64,000 nucleotides of DNA from Comamonadaceae bacterium (lineage in GTDB: Bacteria; Pseudomonadota; Gammaproteobacteria; Burkholderiales; Burkholderiaceae_C), in contig JAIYBB010000005.1 of assembly GCA_027488735.1 (NCBI GenBank), forward strand, positions 333,155 to 397,154, given 5' to 3'. Below, piece by piece: positions 17,727-26,559 of this stretch. How positions within the stretch are numbered: the first letter of the stretch is position 1; each line of letters begins with the position of its first letter. Made by a program: the position numbers and the translations under genes. Under the pieces are notes generated by a model, which was given only the letters and a program-made list of their open reading frames with translations, did not search any database and was not told the origin of the DNA.

Positions 17727-18449
17727 TCAGCGGTAGGACAACAAGCGCATGCGCATGGTGCCACCTTGAAATAATTTTGCAGTGGTGGGCTCGACACGTT
17801 CAACCTGGGCCAAACCCACGCCAGGGCAATACCATTCACGGGACAAGATGGGTGTGGGTTTGTAGGCGAACGCTTCGTCGTTCCACAACATCATTTCCAT
17901 GCTGCCATCCACACGCACACAGTGTTCAAAGTTTCCGGCCGGTGTTTGCAATGCAGTGTCCAAGTTGACCACCTTGAACACCATGGGCAGGTCTTTGTAT
18001 TTGTCTAAGTAGCGAAACTCTGCGGGTTTTTCATTACGCCTGCGCAAAAAATAGGGCACGGTGGTGTTAGTCCACGTGCTGCCAAGCGCCAAGCCGGTAG
18101 GCAAGACGGTGCGAGGTTCAAAGTCCATCACCGCTTGCTCTTTGCTGGGAGACTTCAAAGCCACACGGCTGATGCCTGTGCTGTCGGTAACCAGCCAGTA
18201 CTCGTGGCCGTTGTTGCTGCGTCTGACCCAAGCTTGGCTGCCGTCGCTCAACTGGGCGCTGCCAAGGTTGCGAATTTCCAATGTATGGGTGGTGGTTTTG
18301 GCGTCTGGCGCGTCGTACACCGTTTCAATTTGATAGGTCCATTGTTTGCCGGCGGCCAAGGGAAACAGCGGGTTGTCTTTGGCAGGTTGGTCACAGGCCG
18401 TCAAACTGACCAAGGCGCATACGCCCAAGAGAAAAATACGCAGGCTCAT
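17727..18449 (-). CDS. Putative lipoprotein of the ExbB/ExbD-like operon
   Basis: A 240-residue protein with a lipoprotein signal (FLLGVCALVSLTAC, lipobox LTAC), so Cys19 should be lipidated. The rest is beta-rich and begins FPLAAGKQWTYQIET, a pattern seen in outer-membrane lipoproteins of unknown role. The start overlaps the stop of the upstream membrane gene (ATGA). It is the last gene of a four-gene operon. Function is not recognisable from sequence. Confidence 0.75.
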   Translation of the reverse strand: MSLRIFLLGVCALVSLTACDQPAKDNPLFPLAAGKQWTYQIETVYDAPDAKTTTHTLEIRNLGSAQLSDGSQAWVRRSNNGHEYWLVTDSTGISRVALKSPSKEQAVMDFEPRTVLPTGLALGSTWTNTTVPYFLRRRNEKPAEFRYLDKYKDLPMVFKVVNLDTALQTPAGNFEHCVRVDGSMEMMLWNDEAFAYKPTPILSREWYCPGVGLAQVERVEPTTAKLFQGGTMRMRLLSYR

Positions 18450-18943
18450 TTTTCAGGCACCTGTGGTGTGGGCAAATCCATGATCTTGATTTCTTGTTCG
18501 TCACTGCCTGGGTTGAGCCAACCGGCACCTTTGCCATTGCCTGGTTTGACTTCGGCCGTGCCCATTTGCGGAACGCCTTCACGGCCTTTGCGCATGCCAT
18601 CGGAAATTTGCTCGTGCATCGTCCGTGTGTAGGGTAGACGATAGGCGCGAGGCTGCAAAAACCCTTTGCCTTCTTCGATGGGTGTTACCCACATGTACAA
18701 AGCCCCGGGAAATTTGGCGCGAGGTTCATCGATCAAGGCCGCGAGGACAACAAACCGCTCTGGCAATGCGTCAGTGCTTGGGATGCCAAGCAAGCTGTGG
18801 ACAGCAGAAAATCCATAAAAATAAAAACCACTGACGGCAATGGCCAACAGACCTTTGAGCCAGCGTGGCCACTGCGAATAAACCAGGGCCAGTGCAAGCA
18901 GCAAGGCAATGAGGGCAAAGACAATGATGAAGGTCAGCGTCAT
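18446..18943 (-). CDS. Small membrane protein of the ExbB/ExbD-like operon
   Basis: A 165-residue protein with two hydrophobic segments at the N-terminus (about 3-24 and 33-52), then a soluble domain with FVVLAALIDEP and a Gly/Pro-rich tail. One base separates it from the ExbD-like gene and its stop overlaps the lipoprotein gene, so its expression is tied to both. No known family recognised. Confidence 0.72.
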   Translation of the reverse strand: MTLTFIIVFALIALLLALALVYSQWPRWLKGLLAIAVSGFYFYGFSAVHSLLGIPSTDALPERFVVLAALIDEPRAKFPGALYMWVTPIEEGKGFLQPRAYRLPYTRTMHEQISDGMRKGREGVPQMGTAEVKPGNGKGAGWLNPGSDEQEIKIMDLPTPQVPEK

Positions 18944-18944
18944 G

Positions 18945-19574
18945 TTAAAAAGATTTCACTAAAGTTTTGGGGATGGTGTTGACATTGTCAACGCCACCGT
19001 CGGGGGTAACAGTAAATCGCGCCAAAGTCGCTTCTTTGCCACGGCCTTCCAAGGTGGCTTGGCCGTAAAAAACGACTTCTGCTTTGGGGTTGACCTTGAT
19101 GATGGAAATGCTGACCTCGACAGGTTGACCCGCTCGCGGGTCGTTGCTGTCAATGTCTTTGGTCTCGTAGTAATGGGCGTTGGCCACATACTCGCCCGGC
19201 ACGATGCTGCGGATCGTGACCACCTCTTGGCGCAAGGGATTGATAACTTTGCGGCCATTCACCATGATGGTGTTGTTGGAGTTGCCGCGATCATCACGGT
19301 CCAAATACATCAGGTCTACCTCGCGGTTACGAAACCACGCACTTTCCCCGGAGGGGCCTTGCACCCACAGGTCCAAATCGTTTGGGTCCATGTCCGGCCA
19401 AGACAGGGTAATGATGAATTCCGCTTTGGCGGGAATGTCTCCGGTTTTGGTGGCCTTGGGGTTCATGGCCAGCAAAGCAATGATGAAACAAAACACAAAG
19501 GCGATCAACATATTGAACAACATGTCGTAGAAAGGATCGACCTCGGGTTCACGGGAAAAACGATTTTTACGCAT
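18945..19574 (-). CDS. ExbD/TolR-like protein with one membrane anchor
   Basis: A 209-residue protein with a short basic cytoplasmic start, an acidic DPFYDMLFNMLIAFVFCF transition into one membrane helix (about 18-40), and a periplasmic domain. The Asp just before the helix recalls the proton-binding Asp of ExbD/TolR, though here it precedes rather than sits inside the helix. The periplasmic part contains LSWPDMDPNDLDLWVQGPSG, a motif seen in DUF2135-like beta domains. It follows the ExbB-like gene by 15 bases. A stator partner role is inferred. Confidence 0.7.
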   Translation of the reverse strand: MRKNRFSREPEVDPFYDMLFNMLIAFVFCFIIALLAMNPKATKTGDIPAKAEFIITLSWPDMDPNDLDLWVQGPSGESAWFRNREVDLMYLDRDDRGNSNNTIMVNGRKVINPLRQEVVTIRSIVPGEYVANAHYYETKDIDSNDPRAGQPVEVSISIIKVNPKAEVVFYGQATLEGRGKEATLARFTVTPDGGVDNVNTIPKTLVKSF

Positions 19575-19589
19575 GCTGTGCCGATCGCT

Positions 19590-20270
19590 TCAGCGACCGA
19601 TGATCAGTCCGTGTCGTTGCGCTTGCGACAGCAACTGGTCTGCAAAGCGGTCCATGCGCGTGAGTTGAAGCCCCAGCAAGATATTACCGACCAAGCCGAC
19701 CATGGTGGTCAGCAATGCCACGCCCAAGCCAGAAGTGAGGTTGCGCAGTAAATCTTGGGCTTGCGTCGGGTCAAAGTTTTGGATTTGACCGATTTGCATG
19801 GCAAGCACTGAAAAGCCAATCACCTTGCCCAGCAATCCCAACTTGAGTTGCACCCCATTGACCCACCATGCCGTGGTGTGCGGGCCATGGGTTTTTTCCA
19901 TCAGCAGGTCCAATGGCGCGCCACTGTCTTGCGGGTTGGCTGCCAGAGCCGACCAGTATTCAGCCGCCCATCCTTGCGCTTGCAATAAACCGCGTGAACC
20001 TTGGGAAGCTGCACGTTCGAGCAAATCTCTTTGGCGCGCCAGTTCTTTGGAGCGCACGCCGCACCACAGCGTGGCCACTGCAAAGATCACGATGATGACC
20101 AAGGTGATGCCGGTAGGGTCCGAACTGATCAACAACTGCCAGACACCTTTGATGCCCAGCAGCCAAGTGGAAAAAATAAACAGGCCGACAAGAATCAGCC
20201 ATTCAAACCATAACGGCTCAACCTCCCAGTGGGGGTTTTTGGCCTTGAGCCGAGAAAAAAAAGATTTCAA
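19590..20270 (-). CDS. MotA/TolQ/ExbB-family proton channel-like protein
   Basis: A 226-residue membrane protein with hydrophobic segments at about 24-42, 52-70, 135-160 and 175-200. The last two, with LKLGLLGKVIGFSVLAMQIG and LTSGLGVALLTTMVGLVGN, match the channel-forming helices of MotA/TolQ/ExbB proteins. The start is TTG at 20270, with AGGTG about eight bases upstream. As first gene of the operon it probably forms the pentameric channel that the next protein plugs. The energy-driven target is unknown. Confidence 0.78.
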   Translation of the reverse strand: MKSFFSRLKAKNPHWEVEPLWFEWLILVGLFIFSTWLLGIKGVWQLLISSDPTGITLVIIVIFAVATLWCGVRSKELARQRDLLERAASQGSRGLLQAQGWAAEYWSALAANPQDSGAPLDLLMEKTHGPHTTAWWVNGVQLKLGLLGKVIGFSVLAMQIGQIQNFDPTQAQDLLRNLTSGLGVALLTTMVGLVGNILLGLQLTRMDRFADQLLSQAQRHGLIIGR

Positions 20271-20457
20271 AAGGATTCACCTGTTGCTAATCATGGGAAA
20301 TAGCCGCTAGAACTCGCAACTCAAAGGCGGCGGCAAAAGTGCGGGCTGATAATAACCGAGTGGGACAGAGTCCCGATTCCTTGAACCAATCAGGGTTGAT
20401 GACCTGCTCTAAGATGCTGCAACCCGCCCAAAGTCTTTTGTTGAAGGAAATCTCGTG

Positions 20458-21408
20458 ATGAAAAAGTTACATTTCTCAATCGTTGTGTCCCTGTTATTCA
20501 GTGCTTCAGTTTCTACCACTTGGGCGCAGTCGCGCGCATATGCCACCAACGAGGGCAGCGGTTCCGTGTCTGTCATTGACACGGCGACTGACACGGTGGT
20601 CTCAACCATTGACACCGGAGGCAAGCCCCGCGGATTGACCTTGTGCAAGGGCAGTCAAAAGCTGTTTGTCACCGAACAAAATTCAGCGCAACTGTGGAGT
20701 ATTGATCTAGCCAAAGGCGACATTGAGCAACGGGTTCAGTTGGGCGAGTCGCCAGAAGCGGTGTATTGCTCGCCTGATGGCAAATGGCTGGGCGTGGCAA
20801 ACGAGGGAAGTAACAGCATCAGTTTCATCGAAGTGAAATCCATGAAGCTCAAATTCTCTATACCGGTGAGTGGCAAAAACCCCGAGCATGGTGTCTTCAG
20901 CCCAGACGGCAAATACATGTTGGTGTCAGCCGAAGAGGCCGACCAAGTCGATTTGATTGATATACGCAAGCGTCGCCAAATTGGCTCTATCAAAGTGGGC
21001 GAACGGCCCCGCGGCATTGCATTCACGCCAGACAGCAAACGCGCCTTTGTGGCGGTCGAAAGTGGCAGCATGCTGGTGGCCATCGACGTAGCCAAGCGCG
21101 AAGTGGTTGGCAAACAAGCGGTGGGTAAACGCACAGCCGGTGTCATTGTTTCGCCAGATGGTGCGTATGTGTTTGCCAGTAATGGCGGCGATGCCAATGT
21201 GTCTATGGTGGATGCAAAAAGTTTTGAATTGATCCAAAACATACCGATTGGACAACGTCCTTGGAACATGGGCTTCAGCCAAGATGGCAGCAAGCTTTAT
21301 GTGGCCTCCGGTCGCAGTGGTTCCATCAGTGTCATTGACCTGGCGACTCGCAAAATGGTCCTCGAAATACCTGTCGGCAAATTGCCCTGGGGAGTCGTGG
21401 CACACTAA
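20458..21408 (+). CDS. PQQ-associated YVTN beta-propeller protein
   Basis: A 316-residue periplasmic protein with a signal peptide (ending TTWAQS) and about seven YVTN-type repeats of roughly 42 residues, such as VSVIDTATDTVVSTIDTGG and ISVIDLATRKMVLEIPVG. It corresponds to the beta-propeller proteins found with PQQ-dependent catabolism genes. Role unknown; a chaperone or redox scaffold has been suggested for relatives. ATG 20458 is preferred over GTG 20455, with AAGGA nine bases upstream. The cytochrome b561 gene follows after five bases. Confidence 0.82.
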   Translation: MKKLHFSIVVSLLFSASVSTTWAQSRAYATNEGSGSVSVIDTATDTVVSTIDTGGKPRGLTLCKGSQKLFVTEQNSAQLWSIDLAKGDIEQRVQLGESPEAVYCSPDGKWLGVANEGSNSISFIEVKSMKLKFSIPVSGKNPEHGVFSPDGKYMLVSAEEADQVDLIDIRKRRQIGSIKVGERPRGIAFTPDSKRAFVAVESGSMLVAIDVAKREVVGKQAVGKRTAGVIVSPDGAYVFASNGGDANVSMVDAKSFELIQNIPIGQRPWNMGFSQDGSKLYVASGRSGSISVIDLATRKMVLEIPVGKLPWGVVAH

Positions 21409-21413
21409 GGCTG

Positions 21414-22022
21414 ATGATCACGAAAGTAACCATGGCTGAAGATCTTCAAACACAAAAGGTCCAATTTTCGCAGGCCAAGCCTTTGCAGTATGACCGCATG
21501 ATGGTGCTCTTGCACTGGTTACTGGCCATGGGTTTGCTATACCAATTGGGTCTAGGCTTGTGGATGGATGATTTGCCCAAAGAGCCGCCGGGTGAACGAG
21601 CCCAGTGGTTCAATTTGCACAAATCCATCGGCTTGTGTTTGGGTGTTTTGATTTTGTGGCGTCTGGGCTGGCGTATCACCCATTCTGTGCCAGCACCCGT
21701 CAATTCTGGGCCCTCTTGGCAGCACAAGCTCTCCACACTGACCCATTGGAGCATGTATGCATGCATGCTTTTATTGCCCATCACCGGTTTTGCTGGTTCA
21801 AATTTCTCCGCTTATCCGGTGAAATTTTTCGGTATGGTGTTGCCAAAATTGTTCGATCCTGACCCATTGTTGAAGTCCTGGATGTCAGCCTCCCATGAAT
21901 GGCTTGCGTCAATCTTCATGACCTTGGTACTGTTGCATTTTTTGGCTGCGCTGTGGCATGGATGGGTCAAGCGTGATGGTTTGTTGCGACGCATGGCTTG
22001 GGGTCGTGCCAATAGCAATTGA
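21414..22022 (+). CDS. Cytochrome b561 family protein
   Basis: A 202-residue four-helix membrane protein. Heme-ligand His candidates are in VLLHWLLAMG, NLHKSIGL, LTHWSMYACM and VLLHFLAALWHGW. Such proteins carry electrons between the quinone pool and periplasmic donors. It is cotranscribed with the beta-propeller protein, so it may connect the quinoprotein system to the membrane (inference). Its stop overlaps the TTG start of the next gene. ATG 21432 is an alternative start that removes six residues. Confidence 0.85.
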   Translation: MITKVTMAEDLQTQKVQFSQAKPLQYDRMMVLLHWLLAMGLLYQLGLGLWMDDLPKEPPGERAQWFNLHKSIGLCLGVLILWRLGWRITHSVPAPVNSGPSWQHKLSTLTHWSMYACMLLLPITGFAGSNFSAYPVKFFGMVLPKLFDPDPLLKSWMSASHEWLASIFMTLVLLHFLAALWHGWVKRDGLLRRMAWGRANSN

Positions 22023-23287
22023 AGATACTTTTTCTCCACCAAAATTTTCCCGGCCAATTCAAGCACCTGGCCCCCGCACTTGTCCACCAAGGCCACGAGG
22101 TTCATGCGCTGTTGATGGCGCAAAGGCCAGGTTTTCAATGGCAGGGCGTGAACGTGCACACCTACTTTCCCAAACGTGGCAGTGCGCCAAACGTTCATCC
22201 GTGGCTGGTGGACATGGAGGCGAAAACCATTCGCGCCGAGGCGGTGTTGCGCTGGGCCCTGGCAGCCAAAGAAAAAGGGTTTGATCCCCAGGTGGTGATC
22301 GCCCATCCCTCATGGGGCGAAAGCATATTCATCAAGCACGTATGGCCTGATACCCGCTTGGGTTTGTTTTATGAAATGTTCTACCAAGCGTGGGGACAAG
22401 ACGTGCACTTTGACCCCGAATTTTCCAAACCTGAATTGAGCGTGGACAGCCGCTTGCTGATGAAAAACACGTTCAGCCTGATGCAAGATACTTTTGCGGA
22501 CGCAGCCATTTCCCCCACGCATTGGCAAGCCGCCACTTACGCGCCACACATGCGCCAAAAAATCACTGTGGTGCATGACGGCATCGATACCCAACAGATT
22601 CGCCCAGACCCGCAAGCCCGCTTGGTTCTGGCAGACGGTAAGTCTTGGACCGCAAATGATGAAGTGGTGACTTTTGTCAGCCGTAATTTGGAGCCCTACC
22701 GTGGCTACCATGTATTCATGCGCGCCTTGCCTGCACTGTTGCGTTTGCGCCCGGATGCACAGGTCTTGCTCGTCGGTGCTGATGGGGTGAGTTATGGTGC
22801 CAAACCACCCGGCCCTGATTCTTGGAAACAGGTGTTCATCAACGAGGTCAGAGGACACATTTCAGATACTGATTGGCAGCGGGTGCATTTCTTGGGCAGA
22901 TTGAGTTACCCGCAATTTCTGACCATGTTACAAATCAGCCGTGTCCATGTGTATTTGACTTACCCGTTTGTGCTGAGCTGGAGTTTGATCGAAGCCATGA
23001 GCAGTGGTTGCGCCATTTTGGCCAGCGACACAGCACCGGTGCGCGAGGTCATTACCGATGGTCAAACCGGACGCTTGGTGCCTTTTTTCGATCCCCAAGC
23101 GTGGGCGCAAGCCATACATACCCTGCTGGACCAACCCGAGGAAAGAGCGCGCATGGGCGCATTGGCCAGACAACACGCCATCACGCACTACGACTTGCAA
23201 ACAGTGTGTTTGCCGCGCCAATTGGCGTGGGTGGAAGCTCTGGTGAAAAGTCAGCCACATACCCCTTCGTTGGGTGGCTATCGCTGA
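22019..23287 (+). CDS. Glycosyltransferase family 4 protein
   Basis: A 422-residue GT-B glycosyltransferase. It starts with MKILFLHQNFPGQFKHLAP, the usual opening of this group, encoded from a TTG at 22019 that overlaps the stop of cytochrome b561 (TTGA). The donor-binding domain has VTFVSRNLEPYRG and the EX7E-like region LSWSLIEAMSSGCAILAS. It transfers a sugar from a nucleotide donor, probably to an envelope polymer; the acceptor is unknown. Its tie to the propeller/b561 operon is only positional. Confidence 0.85.
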   Translation: MKILFLHQNFPGQFKHLAPALVHQGHEVHALLMAQRPGFQWQGVNVHTYFPKRGSAPNVHPWLVDMEAKTIRAEAVLRWALAAKEKGFDPQVVIAHPSWGESIFIKHVWPDTRLGLFYEMFYQAWGQDVHFDPEFSKPELSVDSRLLMKNTFSLMQDTFADAAISPTHWQAATYAPHMRQKITVVHDGIDTQQIRPDPQARLVLADGKSWTANDEVVTFVSRNLEPYRGYHVFMRALPALLRLRPDAQVLLVGADGVSYGAKPPGPDSWKQVFINEVRGHISDTDWQRVHFLGRLSYPQFLTMLQISRVHVYLTYPFVLSWSLIEAMSSGCAILASDTAPVREVITDGQTGRLVPFFDPQAWAQAIHTLLDQPEERARMGALARQHAITHYDLQTVCLPRQLAWVEALVKSQPHTPSLGGYR

Positions 23288-23293
23288 CAAGCG

Positions 23294-25600
23294 CTAAATG
23301 ACTTTAAATCCATGGGTACCGTCTTTGCGAAGTTGTTCGACCAGACCATGCTCCCATTCCAGATAGGCTTGCATGGCCTCGGTCATATGGTCTGACCCTT
23401 CATAAGGACGGCGGTACTTGTCATTTCGCGGGCTGGCCACATACGACTCGCCTTGTTGGGTGCTGAAGCCTTGCGCCATCCAACTTGCGTTGCCACCAGG
23501 CAACCAATACACCTCGATACCGGGCCTGACCAAACGGCGTAATTCAGCGACTGCATAGCGCGAGGCACGGCCATCATCACAGGTCAACACATACCGGTTG
23601 GCTTTGTGCACCCGCGAGAAATCTTGGGCCATTTGCGAACGCAACAACCACCAGGCGCCAGGAATATGTTTTTTGACGTAGGTGCTGCTGCTTCCCACAT
23701 CAATGACCATGCTCAGATTACTGCGGTTAGCCAACCATTCTTTGAGCGTCACCGGGTCGACTTCCTGGACTGGTTCGACTGTGCCGGGCAAATCTGGTGC
23801 TGGCGATTCAGTCTCGGTGAACTGCTCGGGTAAAGCGTCTTTGAGCACGCAAGATTCCCAGCCCATTTGCGCCAGCCATGAAGCTGCCATGCAAGCTCGT
23901 ACGCCATCACTGTCGTAAACCACCACGCGTGCGCCACGCACCGCCAGGTAATGGTCTGTTTCGTACAGCAATTGCCCGCCGGGGACATTCACGGCGCCAG
24001 GCAAATGGCCTTGTGCATATTCTTGCGCGAGGCGAACATCCAAAACATAGGTGGTGCGAGAGGGATCAGCTTGCATCTGTTGCAATGCTTGCCTATCGAT
24101 GCGCTGAACACCTGCGCGAAACAGCAATGCCAAGGCCGATGCAGCGGTTTTTTTTCTGTCCTCTTCGGTGTATTCGCCAAAGGTTTGCTGCGCTTTGGTG
24201 GTCAGCTCTAAACCAGCCAATTGCCAGCCGAGGGTGCCATTGCGCAGCGCACACACCGGGTTGGGAATGCCGGCGTTGATCAACGACTGGGCACCGATGA
24301 TGCTGCGTGTGCGCCCCGCGCAATTGACAACGATGCGGGTGGTGGCGCTCGGTGCCAATGTGCGTGCACGCAATACCAACTCTCCGCCCGGTACATTGAT
24401 AGCGCCTGGAATGCTCATATGTTGGTATTCGTCAAAAGGTCGGGCATCCAACAGCACCATGTCTGCGCCACTGTCGATCAAGGCTTTGACTTCTTGAACA
24501 GAGAAAGAGGGGGTTTTGCGCTGCGCCTCGACCCATTCACCAAAAGCTTTGCTGGGTACATTCACATCACTGAACAGTTCACCACCCGCAGCTGCCCAGC
24601 CGGCCAGACCATTTTGCAGAATACGAATGTCGCTGTAGCCAAGGCGCTGAAACAGTTCTGCGGCTCGAACACTCAAACCTTCGCCGTTGTCAAGCACAAC
24701 CAAGGGCGTGTCACGTCTGGGGATACGTTGCCAAGCATCCGCTTCTATGCGGCCAATGGGCAATTGAATGGCAAACAAGGGATGGCTTTGGGCATATGCC
24801 TGCTCCTCTCGCACATCAACCAACGCAATTTCTTGTTTGTCGAGCAGTGCCTGTCTGACTTCTGGGTATGTTGACAGCTTGAAAGGGTGGTCTGGTGTGG
24901 CTGTTGTGACACCAACCGCAACAGATTCGGGATGGAGTGCGTTCAGCTTGGTGGCCTGGGACGACACCACAGGTGCAGCCATGACAGGAGCCACTGGCGC
25001 TTGCACAGTTGTGGCGGCAATCGGCATACCGGGTGAGTTGGCATAGCCTTGCACGAACACATGGCGCGAACCGTCTTCGCGGTAAAAATGTCTGGCCGTC
25101 TCTCCAATATTTCCTTGGTACACCTCAATGCAAACGCATGCTTGATCGGGCAGCGGATTCCATACTTTGTGCACGTCACCAATGCGCGGCGACACCGCTT
25201 CAATATGGCCGGGCAACATGTCTATTTGAAAACCTGCGGGCACCCATCTGCCATCTGACATTTTGCTGAAGGGTTGGCAGGATTGGTTGCCGCGCAAAAC
25301 ACCGCTCAATCCCCAAACCGTGTGGTCGTGAATGGGCGTGCTTTGACCGGGGCCAGACACCAAGCTCACCACACTGAAGCGGTTGGCCGGATCGGCGTAA
25401 ATCAGATAGAGCTGCGGGTGGTGCGGATGAGCTTGCGCCAATTCAGGGTGCAGCCAATCGTCATGGGTTAACAATGGCGCCATGAGTTGCTGCGCTTGTG
25501 TCAAAAGCTCGTCTTCTGCGGGTGAGAGCTCAACCAGCCGAGTCATGTCGGCCAGAAACTGGTGCAGTCTTTGACTCTGGGGCTTGGTTGCTTCGTACAT
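23294..25600 (-). CDS. Cysteine dioxygenase-like domain fused to four rhodanese domains
   Basis: A 768-residue cytoplasmic protein. Residues 1-190 form a cupin like thiol dioxygenases, with H91-D-H93 and H144 as the iron triad and W95/GLSGVLRG after it. Four rhodanese domains follow at about 250-330, 370-460, 510-600 and 620-720. The active-site loops read LDNGEG (no Cys), CAGRTR (Cys present), YDSDGV (no Cys) and CDDGRA (Cys present). So domains 2 and 4 can carry persulfide while 1 and 3 look inactive. It probably handles a thiol or persulfide and links to the nearby Sox genes (inference). Confidence 0.82.
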   Translation of the reverse strand: MYEATKPQSQRLHQFLADMTRLVELSPAEDELLTQAQQLMAPLLTHDDWLHPELAQAHPHHPQLYLIYADPANRFSVVSLVSGPGQSTPIHDHTVWGLSGVLRGNQSCQPFSKMSDGRWVPAGFQIDMLPGHIEAVSPRIGDVHKVWNPLPDQACVCIEVYQGNIGETARHFYREDGSRHVFVQGYANSPGMPIAATTVQAPVAPVMAAPVVSSQATKLNALHPESVAVGVTTATPDHPFKLSTYPEVRQALLDKQEIALVDVREEQAYAQSHPLFAIQLPIGRIEADAWQRIPRRDTPLVVLDNGEGLSVRAAELFQRLGYSDIRILQNGLAGWAAAGGELFSDVNVPSKAFGEWVEAQRKTPSFSVQEVKALIDSGADMVLLDARPFDEYQHMSIPGAINVPGGELVLRARTLAPSATTRIVVNCAGRTRSIIGAQSLINAGIPNPVCALRNGTLGWQLAGLELTTKAQQTFGEYTEEDRKKTAASALALLFRAGVQRIDRQALQQMQADPSRTTYVLDVRLAQEYAQGHLPGAVNVPGGQLLYETDHYLAVRGARVVVYDSDGVRACMAASWLAQMGWESCVLKDALPEQFTETESPAPDLPGTVEPVQEVDPVTLKEWLANRSNLSMVIDVGSSSTYVKKHIPGAWWLLRSQMAQDFSRVHKANRYVLTCDDGRASRYAVAELRRLVRPGIEVYWLPGGNASWMAQGFSTQQGESYVASPRNDKYRRPYEGSDHMTEAMQAYLEWEHGLVEQLRKDGTHGFKVI

Positions 25601-25710
25601 CTCAGCATGTTTTTAATGAAGGTGCGATTGTTTCACAGTCATAGGCAGAAAAAGACCGCGCAGGGCTTGCGTGGAAAAAAGGCAGCGACAAACGCTATGC
25701 TTGTCACACC

Positions 25711-26559
25711 ATGAATACACACACTTCAGATAAATTTGTTTTAGCAGGTGTCATGGGCTGGCCGATTTCCCATTCGCGCTCGCCGGTGATTCACGGCTAT
25801 TGGATCAAGCAATTGGGGTTGCGCGGCGCTTATGTGCCTTTGGCGGTCAATCCGGTGGCTTTGCCCCAAGCACTCAGCGGTTTGTCAGCCTTGGGTTTTG
25901 CCGGATGTAACCTCACTTTGCCTCACAAAGTGGACGCCTTGGCCCATGTACACCAGTTGGATGATGTGGCCCGCCAGATCGGCGCGGTCAATACGGTCGT
26001 GGTCAACCCGGATGGCAGTTTGCGCGGCACCAATACAGACGCTTTCGGTTACATACAAAGTTTGCATGAAGCGCAGCCGGCATGGCAAGCCAGACAAGGT
26101 GCCGCCGTGGTCTTGGGTGCAGGTGGAGCCGCCCGCGCCATCATTTGGGCCTTGGCAGACGCGGGGGTGACAGACATTCGATTGATCAACCGCAGCCCAG
26201 ACAAAGCCCAAGCCTTGGCAAACCAAATGGGTGCACCGGTGCGTGCCTATCCATGGGAGCAGCGCCAAGACGCACTGTCAGATGCTGGCTTGCTGGTTAA
26301 CACCACCACCCAAGGCATGCAAGGTCAACCTGCTTTGGATATCGATTTGGCAAAACTGCCTGTGCATGCGGTGGTGTCAGACATTGTTTATACGCCGCTG
26401 CAAACCGATTTGCTGCAGCGCGCCCAACACAGAGGCAACCCCACTGTCAATGGCTTGGGCATGTTGTTGCATCAGGCCAGACCGGGTTTTGCCGCTTGGT
26501 TTGGTGTCATGCCCGAGGTGACTCCAGCTTTGTGGCAAGCACTGATTGCTAGCTTGTAG
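25711..26559 (+). CDS. aroE: Shikimate dehydrogenase
   Basis: A 282-residue enzyme of the aromatic amino acid pathway; reduces 3-dehydroshikimate with NADPH. The substrate-binding SHSRSP is at residues 21-26, the catalytic Lys is in TLPHKV, and the Asp partner in GTNTDAFG. The nucleotide-binding VLGAGGAARA is near residue 133. The C-terminal NGLGMLLHQA is also typical. It converges with soxA, whose stop is one base away, and has no visible operon partner. Confidence 0.92.
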   Translation: MNTHTSDKFVLAGVMGWPISHSRSPVIHGYWIKQLGLRGAYVPLAVNPVALPQALSGLSALGFAGCNLTLPHKVDALAHVHQLDDVARQIGAVNTVVVNPDGSLRGTNTDAFGYIQSLHEAQPAWQARQGAAVVLGAGGAARAIIWALADAGVTDIRLINRSPDKAQALANQMGAPVRAYPWEQRQDALSDAGLLVNTTTQGMQGQPALDIDLAKLPVHAVVSDIVYTPLQTDLLQRAQHRGNPTVNGLGMLLHQARPGFAAWFGVMPEVTPALWQALIASL

